A stretch of DNA of 64,000 nucleotides, taken from NCBI GenBank assembly GCA_031308135.1, contig JAHLJT010000631.1, positions 225,069,654 through 225,133,653 of the forward strand, read 5' to 3'. Below are positions 57,467-64,000 of the stretch, one piece after another. Origin of the DNA: Acheta domesticus. Taxonomy: Eukaryota; Arthropoda; Insecta; Orthoptera; Gryllidae. Made by a program: the position numbers and the translations under genes. Under the pieces are notes generated by a model, which saw only the letters and a list, made by a program, of their open reading frames with translations, did no database searches and had not been told where the DNA came from. The first letter of the stretch is position 1. Each line of letters starts with the position of its first letter.

Positions 57467-57856
57467 GTGAGAAGAGCCAGCGTGAAACACCCGAAGAGCA
57501 GTTGCCAGGTGACTGCCAGTTGAAGTAGGGTCGCAGGGCGGGGGTTGGGCCAGGCTGCGATGGCCGAGGTGGCCGGAGCCGGGGCTCGGACGCTGGTGTC
57601 TCGGACCGGGGGAACGAGAATTGCGCCCCCACCAAGTCCCCCGGTGGCGAGAGCACCCGCGAGCCACGGGGGCGCTGGCTCACCGCTCCTGCTGCGGGCC
57701 CAGCCGGCCTCCGAGCCCTCTTTTCCGGGGGCGGGCGCGCGGCGCGGCAGGCCGCTGGTTCGAATCCTCCTCGGAGAGCAAACAGCAATCGGCGTTTTTC
57801 TTCGCTCATTCGGAGAGTTTGCGCAGGAAATGGCGTCTGTTTACACTTCGGAGCCA
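57467..57856 (+). repeat. 390-bp GC-rich cassette, copy 1
   Basis: Near-identical to 60018-60407 at a constant offset of 2551; the only difference I noticed is C at 57849 against G at 60400. It is very GC-rich in an AT-rich setting. It carries an A-box-like TGGCCGAGGTGG (57561-57572) and a perfect B box GGTTCGAATCC (57757-57767), about 195 bp apart. No target duplication was found. Frames on both strands are by-products of GC content. Confidence 0.85.
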
Positions 57857-57968
57857 TGTCAAGTCATAATGAAAATTCTTTCTCCACTATCTACCAATCT
57901 ACATTAGTTTCAGCGATGCCTTTATAACAGGCGATGAGCAATCTCCAAGTGTCATTCCTCATATTCAC

Positions 57969-58460
57969 GAGCAACATTCTTCCGTACCTAGAGCTCCATT
58001 TTCCTTTGCCATAGAACATTAAACGTGGTGATACATATCGTACTATCCGAGCTGGTTTTCTTGAGTCTCGAAATCCCTAACCCCACTCTTTTTAAACATT
58101 ATTTTAACTGTAAATGAAGGATAGCACACAAGTTGTACACAGAATATGATAACCAGAAGGATACCAAGGTAATAAAAACTATTCTGCATCGAAAAACGAG
58201 CTTCACGTTTCATATAATTGTCCTGTCGTCGAACAAACCAAACCCTATAATTTTCGCTTGTACCGAAAATATGACTAAAAAATGTGTATGAATAGTAAAA
58301 AAATTGTCTCCACCTGTAATGTTTCGAAAATGAAAACTGAGTTCTAGGCATTATAAAATATTGCACATTAGTATGAGAACTGCCACAGGGAGATTGCAAT
58401 TCGTCCACGTTATAAAAGTATCGCTGAATTTCTGATCTTCCCGTGCATGTAATGAAAGAC
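57969..58460. repeat. Diverged duplicated segment, copy 2
   Basis: Partner of 57003-57466. Past GTGCATGTAATGA it continues without the 390-bp cassette, into the Penelope-like fragment. Confidence 0.7.
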
Positions 58461-58493
58461 AGGGCTTTTAAATGTTTTACAGTTTTATTACAC

Positions 58494-58790
58494 AATGCAG
58501 TTTATAAAATTATTTGCAAGGATTGTCATAAGGTGTGCATAGGACAGACAAAAGGAAAATTAAAAACTAGAGTTTCTGATAGTTAAAAAAAATATAATTG
58601 TCTCACCCAATAAACAGAATTCGATAATAGAACACAGAATTTCAATGGGAAATGAAATTGATTTTTACATTGTTCAAATTTTAGTAAAGAAATAAAGTTT
58701 TATGTAAAGGTAATAGCAAAAACATTACATATTGAAAAAAACAAATGTTTAAATAGCAAACTTTCTTGGGAGACTGTTACGCCAGGAGGT
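58494..58790 (+). pseudogene. Penelope-like element GIY-YIG endonuclease, fragment
   Basis: From 58494 the plus strand reads AVYKIICKDCHKVCIGQT followed by KLKTR, then stops at TAA 58584. This matches the start of the GIY-YIG domain of Penelope-like retroelements (VYKIxCxxC...YIGQTxRxLxxR); the Tyr of YIG is Cys here. Further traces (HIEKNKCLNSKLSWETV, ~58719-58770) resemble the domain's end in another frame. The reverse transcriptase that should precede it is not recognisable. The domain would nick target DNA; this copy is dead. Confidence 0.6.
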
Positions 58791-60017
58791 CACTCTGCAC
58801 CAGATTATCGTCCAAGTTATCATTTCTGTGTTATCCTAAATCATTATTCACTTTTCTTTTTTTATTTTGCTCCGCACTTATTTAACAAGTTACCGGATGG
58901 ATGTTTGGGAATGGCAGACAACAAATTATGTCCTCATTGTTTTGTTACTACTAATTTCTGAGATAAAATCCTTGTCTGAAAAAAAGTTATGAACTACAGT
59001 TGCTACAGTATTAATTTTATGCTACTGATAAATATTTTTGTACGATATACTTTACTTCAATATTTTCTTTAAAACTATGTAAAACCTGTAGTTCGGCACT
59101 TAAATAGAATTTTAGATGTAAATTATCTACGGTAACTCATATTGCTATAATATTACTTATGCGGTACTGTTTTTTACTGCAATATACTTTGCATATTTAA
59201 TTTTTATTATTCACATACGTTCTTAATTGCGATTTTTTATTATAATTTAAATATAATGGCATGCTTTGTTTTATTTTTATTGTATTCAGCTTTTACTGTA
59301 TTCTGCTTTTATGGTATTCTGCGTTTATGCTTACATTGTATTCTGCTTTTTTTCTTTTTTCTTTAAGCATCATAAATGATAGTACTTCAATTAATTATAA
59401 ACTGGAGTGTATGTTTTCCAGGTTTGATGTAAAAACAGGTTTTCCTGAATGAAAATCTTTTTGTAGACTTGCAAATTTGTTCTTTATTTGTAAGTATATA
59501 TATTTGTTCAAATAAGATTATATATAAATACTCAGGTAGAATCGAATACATTCGCACAAATGTATGATAGTGTCTTGTATAACTTTTCAACTAAATTTAC
59601 TTCGAGTTGATTTTGGACTTCAATATTTATCTTCTTTTTTCATAGCCCTCTACTTTCTGATACCCCTCTACATTCCCATGGCCCTCTTTGCTTTTGTTAA
59701 ATATATTTATTGAAATGTCACGTCTTGGCAACAGGCAGCAATGAAATTTATTTAATAACTTTAAAAAACTTAATGAAAATAGCAAATCTTGTCAACAGTA
59801 AAAAAATTCAATTAACTTTATTTAATATCTTGCAAACATTCTTTGAACTTTTACTCCAGGTGAGTTTGTGAGGTTTATAATATGTACGAATTTATTTATG
59901 TTTTAGAATGTAAAACTTTGAAATAATTTCAAGTCGAAGTAAATCGGTTTTTATTTTTCGTGTCCAGAGTCAATATTTGGTTCAAATAAATTACGAGACA
60001 AATATAAATCAAGCTGG
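58791..60017. other. AT-rich, no feature recognised
   Basis: May include the Penelope 3' end near 58,790-58,960. T-rich after 59,040. No supported frame. Confidence 0.4.
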
Positions 60018-60407
60018 GTGAGAAGAGCCAGCGTGAAACACCCGAAGAGCAGTTGCCAGGTGACTGCCAGTTGAAGTAGGGTCGCAGGGCGGGGGTTGGG
60101 CCAGGCTGCGATGGCCGAGGTGGCCGGAGCCGGGGCTCGGACGCTGGTGTCTCGGACCGGGGGAACGAGAATTGCGCCCCCACCAAGTCCCCCGGTGGCG
60201 AGAGCACCCGCGAGCCACGGGGGCGCTGGCTCACCGCTCCTGCTGCGGGCCCAGCCGGCCTCCGAGCCCTCTTTTCCGGGGGCGGGCGCGCGGCGCGGCA
60301 GGCCGCTGGTTCGAATCCTCCTCGGAGAGCAAACAGCAATCGGCGTTTTTCTTCGCTCATTCGGAGAGTTTGCGCAGGAAATGGCGTCTGTTTACACTTG
60401 GGAGCCA
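60018..60407 (+). repeat. 390-bp GC-rich cassette, copy 2
   Basis: See copy 1 at 57467-57856. The A-box-like motif is at 60112-60123 and the B box at 60308-60318. Flanks are unrelated to those of copy 1. Confidence 0.85.
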
Positions 60408-63400
60408 GAGAAATGATTTTCTGAGAAATGATACTACATAATTACAAAATAAGTACATTTTCGGAAACGCCATTTGAAAAACGTCTGTGCTTGCCGCTGC
60501 TCTACTAGAACATTCTCCTCCATATTCTCGAAATGACCAATTCACCTACGTATGATCAATAGCATGTTTCAGTAACTCATTAACAACCTAACATGCGTTA
60601 AAAATTACGAAAAAAATAGCCATATGTAGTGTCGAAAGAGGGCGTGGCCTATGCGCACTGCGACATTTAAATAAGAATTAAAGGGATTTCCAGGCAACCT
60701 AGAAAAAATATGATGAGATATTTGGAAAGAGCAAGGTTTGAACTATTTATTTAGCTCAAAAACGAACATCGATAATCGGACCCATTTCATGGCACCCTCT
60801 CCCTTTAAGTGAAACTTTATAAATGTGTTCCTTATACCCATCACAAAAAAAAGCAAAGAACCAATACTTGAATACAGTTTGTGTGTTCATATTAATTTGA
60901 AATAATTCACGCACTTTTACTCGCGTAAGTAAGGAGAAAATCAGTAATGAGGATATAGTTATTTATTTTTCGTAATACATTTTTTAAATTCAGTATATTC
61001 ACAACAGAAATCTTTAAACGAAAAGCTATAGATTTCGTCATACATTAATTCACTATTAACTTTAGAGAACATGTTGTGGGTAGAAAATATGCATTCTATT
61101 TCTTTAATTTTAATGTGCCATCAATTAAATACTTGTAAAATTGAGTTCATATTTGATGATTGCTTTCATAATACATAATTCACTTTGCCTTTTCATAAAT
61201 AGTACAGGTTAGAAAGAAGTAGATTAATGAAAATTAAATTTAATAATATACATTTACGACTGAGTGATTTTAGAATTTTCGTAAATTCTTCTCCGAAAGA
61301 CAATATTCCAATGATTGCGAAACTTTCGAGTTTTAAAATCTGTGGATCGGAGGTGTAGGACACAATGTCAATTTTTGGCCGAAATTAGATTGGCTTAATT
61401 ATATGGGTTTCTTGTCTATCCAGTGGTAAACAACATTATGTCGTAAGTATTGGTTGAGTGATAGTGCATTTAAATAGCCCCGAGTCCATTTCAAGTCCAA
61501 AGTAAAAGATCTTCAAAGTGCTCCTGTAAAATGTAGTAAATATGTCGTAAATCTTACTAAAACTCTGACCCACTGAAATATTGCTTGCTTCGTTCGGTCA
61601 TATCTTGACTCACAATTCTACTACTTTGTGTACAGAAAAAGACAGGAAAATGGATTCAGAATATCTAGAAAACATTCGCAGATTATTCTTACTCGTCATA
61701 CGTTCTATTCAGTTTCTGTCATTTTTGCCGATGAATAAATGTATAAAATAAAATTCAATGAAATGATTGTGTTTTGTATATGTAATATAATTATGTACAC
61801 CAATTATCACAATAATAAATTTTATTTCACCTTTTGTATTTGATTCCAAACAGTCTCTCTTGAATGCTTGTTTCCTTCCTCTTTTGATTGAATGACCTTT
61901 CAGTGACGTATTTAAATAAACATTAAATCTGCTGCCTCTTCGATTTCTCCTATCAAGTCCGATGAGAGTCATAATGCCTTGTGTAGGTCAAAAAAAATTT
62001 AGATTCATGATTTCAATTCTGAATATCAAGTTAAATAGAGTTTTGTTTCTTAAATTTACGAATTCTTGCAAAAAACGCAAAATAAATATTTAGTTTGATT
62101 TATTTACACTATCTCTAAAACTAATAATCTGTGATTAGTCATTTCACATTTTATTTTGAATACTATAAATTATTTTGAAATGTCTCGAAACTGATTTTAA
62201 AACTAATTTTATATTTTACAGTTTTATCAGCTACATTAATTAAAATAACAAATACGTTACGAAACAGATAGCCTCTCCATACCAAGCAATATCTTTTACC
62301 CGTAATAAGCACGGACTAAAATTCGTAGACTTACGCAATCTATAGTCTGTCCAACGAGAGAATGAAGTAGATGTAAACAAACGTGTATGTATCCCTCCGC
62401 TGAAGCGCCTGGTCCGGGGCCACTGAACTGTCATCTTACCAGCTTTCAACGCTCCACTGTCACCACTGGTTATTGGCGGTCTCGAATTCATCCACACGTT
62501 GCACAGTTCCTTTCTATCACAAGGTGCAGGATGCTCAACAAAAACGGACGACTGCTTGATAACTCGGGATAGACATCTTAGATATCGTGAGGATAATAAT
62601 TCATTCATTCGGCACATTATTTCTGAATTATAATCATTATCATTATTAGAATTTATTATATATCACATTATCATATCATATTATATAATATTATCATTAT
62701 CATTATAATCATTATTGTCGATAGGATGACACGAAACTTTTGCACTCCACAAAATCGTGAGCATGTCTTTTCGTATATGACATAGTAATTTTAATAGTAT
62801 ATGTAAATCCAAAGTTAGCACAGCACTGCAGTAATCTATTATTAATTTTCCATGAAATTTATTTGTTACTTACATAAAAAGAAAAATAGGCGTTTATTCT
62901 GAATCTGACAATTGTCTTATCGTCTATCAATTGTAAATTCTGTATTCTCACTACGTAATGAATATGTTTAAAATACGTTTAAAACAGCAATTGTTTTTCC
63001 ACATTCTGTCTGCTTTTCTCGAGAATGTTTTACAAAATCACACGATGGTGACGGAGATGACATTTCAGTCATGGAACTTCAATGAAAACTGCACTACAGA
63101 GTAAACTCAATAGCCAAGTCACGTACACAATCGCCCTCAGTTTTAAATGACCGATCTTGACACTGTAATGAGAGTTTCTTTTAGGCTTTTCGCTCTGCAC
63201 AACTTAAATAGATACACTCCTTTACAAGCAAACGATTTATGCGGTCCGCCATTAAATCGAAATAACTTCTTCGCTTGATTTGTATCTTCGTTTACCACGT
63301 TCTTTTAAACTTACTCGTATCATAAATGTATCACATATCATGTAAAGTAAATTTACCCATTTTTGAGACGCTTACATCTGATTTTCTACTGCACATTACG

Positions 63401-64000
63401 AGCATTTACTTGAACTGTACGGAAGTATTTTATTACGCGTGTGTATAAAAAAGTGTTAGGAAGAATATGTGTCTCGGAGCCAATCAGCGACTACCTACCC
63501 ATGTGGCAATATTTGCATCCACTTTGTTCTCTCGTTGGACAAAGAATAGATATAATCAATAGAATCTCCAGCAAAAGTTGTCAGATGACATCTGGTATCA
63601 AAGTTTTGTATTAATAAGATTATTCAAAGAATATACACAATACTGATTGTCACTTTTCATTGTCGCTTCTTTAAGTATTTGTAAACAAGTATGTTTATTA
63701 TTATATTCAAAAGTATTATTTCTCTTTTAAAATAAAAGGAATTAGTCTTCTACAAAGAAATTACCATACAATTACTATAATAGGTACGATGTTTTAACGC
63801 AAGATGTAGAAGGTAAGATTGTAATTACGATTCTGACTAATTCCAATTATAGGCAAAATTCTCAAAAATATAAACGACCAAATATTTTTCTTGATTTGCT
63901 AGATAACTGTTCACATCTTATTAAAGTTTAACATATTTGTATAGATAGAATCGTACGTATAAACTCTTAATGTGTTACGTATTGTTTAATGTGTAAGAGT
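60408..64000. other. AT-rich right end, no gene recognised
   Basis: AT-rich with short frames. A 125-codon minus-strand frame (62240-62617) is partly mixed in composition (RKELCNVWMNSRPPITSGD) but matches no family I know. A CATT/ATT microsatellite lies at 62630-62715. Confidence 0.4.
62630..62715. repeat. ATT/ATC-rich microsatellite
   Basis: Imperfect runs of ATTATC, CATTAT and TATA words. Confidence 0.75.

Noticed and set aside
57709..57776. A tRNA gene: CTCCGAG and CTCGGAG could pair as an acceptor stem around a perfect B box
   Set aside because: Only 68 nt, the T stem pairs poorly and no D or anticodon arm forms, so it is not a functional tRNA.
57200..58495. Minus-strand frames of 150-195 codons as genes
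   Set aside because: They cross the GC-rich cassette boundary or diverged duplicates and are not conserved as protein between the two copies.
1..64000. CRISPR array, bacterial operon or prophage
   Set aside because: No direct repeats with unique spacers, no dense coding, no ribosome binding sites; all recognisable genes are eukaryotic transposable elements.

Overview
This window looks like repeat-rich nuclear DNA from a large invertebrate genome, most likely an insect. The support is a Ty3/gypsy LTR retrotransposon, a broken Tc1-like transposon, an R4/Dong-type LINE, a Penelope-like fragment, tRNA-derived SINEs, a satellite and several long minisatellites, all set in AT-rich sequence with very short open frames. 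A polyneopteran such as a stick insect or cockroach would fit, but that is a guess from repeat style. I see no complete host gene. One minus-strand segment (2752-2954) behaves like a real internal exon of an unidentified gene.

Layout. 0.5-2.3 kb: a 16-bp CT-rich minisatellite, then the candidate exon. 3.1-3.6 kb: a short inverted-repeat element built of ATCGATGT motifs. 5.5-5.7 kb: a possible piggyBac-like relic. 7.4-9.0 kb: a tandem duplication holding a 24-bp minisatellite, followed by a degenerate 27-bp array. 10.1-10.9 and 17.0-18.7 kb: copies of an AT-rich family with palindromic ends. 13.46-14.59 kb: an 8-bp GC-rich array with a GGG run every 8 bp on the minus strand. 20.3-23.1 kb: a decayed R4/Dong-like LINE beside a TAA/TTA microsatellite. 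24.3-25.2 kb: a pogo/Tigger-like element. 26.9-28.1 kb: a SINE-like repeat split by a DNA-transposon MITE.

36.06-44.93 kb holds the main coding content: an 8.87-kb Ty3/gypsy element inserted in an AT microsatellite. It has two 1688-bp LTRs that I read as identical, a tRNA-Lys primer site, gag, and pol (protease, reverse transcriptase, RNase H, integrase), with no env. The gag-pol junction carries a slippery heptamer followed by a stem-loop, the layout of a -1 ribosomal frameshift signal. Two further -1 frame changes, inside gag and between RNase H and integrase, look like damage.

To the right lie a 10-bp GC-box-like array (46.6-47.1 kb), an inverted pair of the SINE-like repeat (47.9-48.6 kb), a four-copy ~290-bp satellite with a hairpin MITE (49.5-50.8 kb), a broken Tc1-like transposon (51.0-52.4 kb), two nearly identical 390-bp GC-rich cassettes (57.5 and 60.0 kb), and a Penelope GIY-YIG fragment (58.5 kb). 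The rest is AT-rich sequence in which I recognise nothing. The window is therefore a record of nested mobile elements and local repeat expansion, not a set of cooperating host genes. All similarity statements come from reading by eye; no alignment or search was run.
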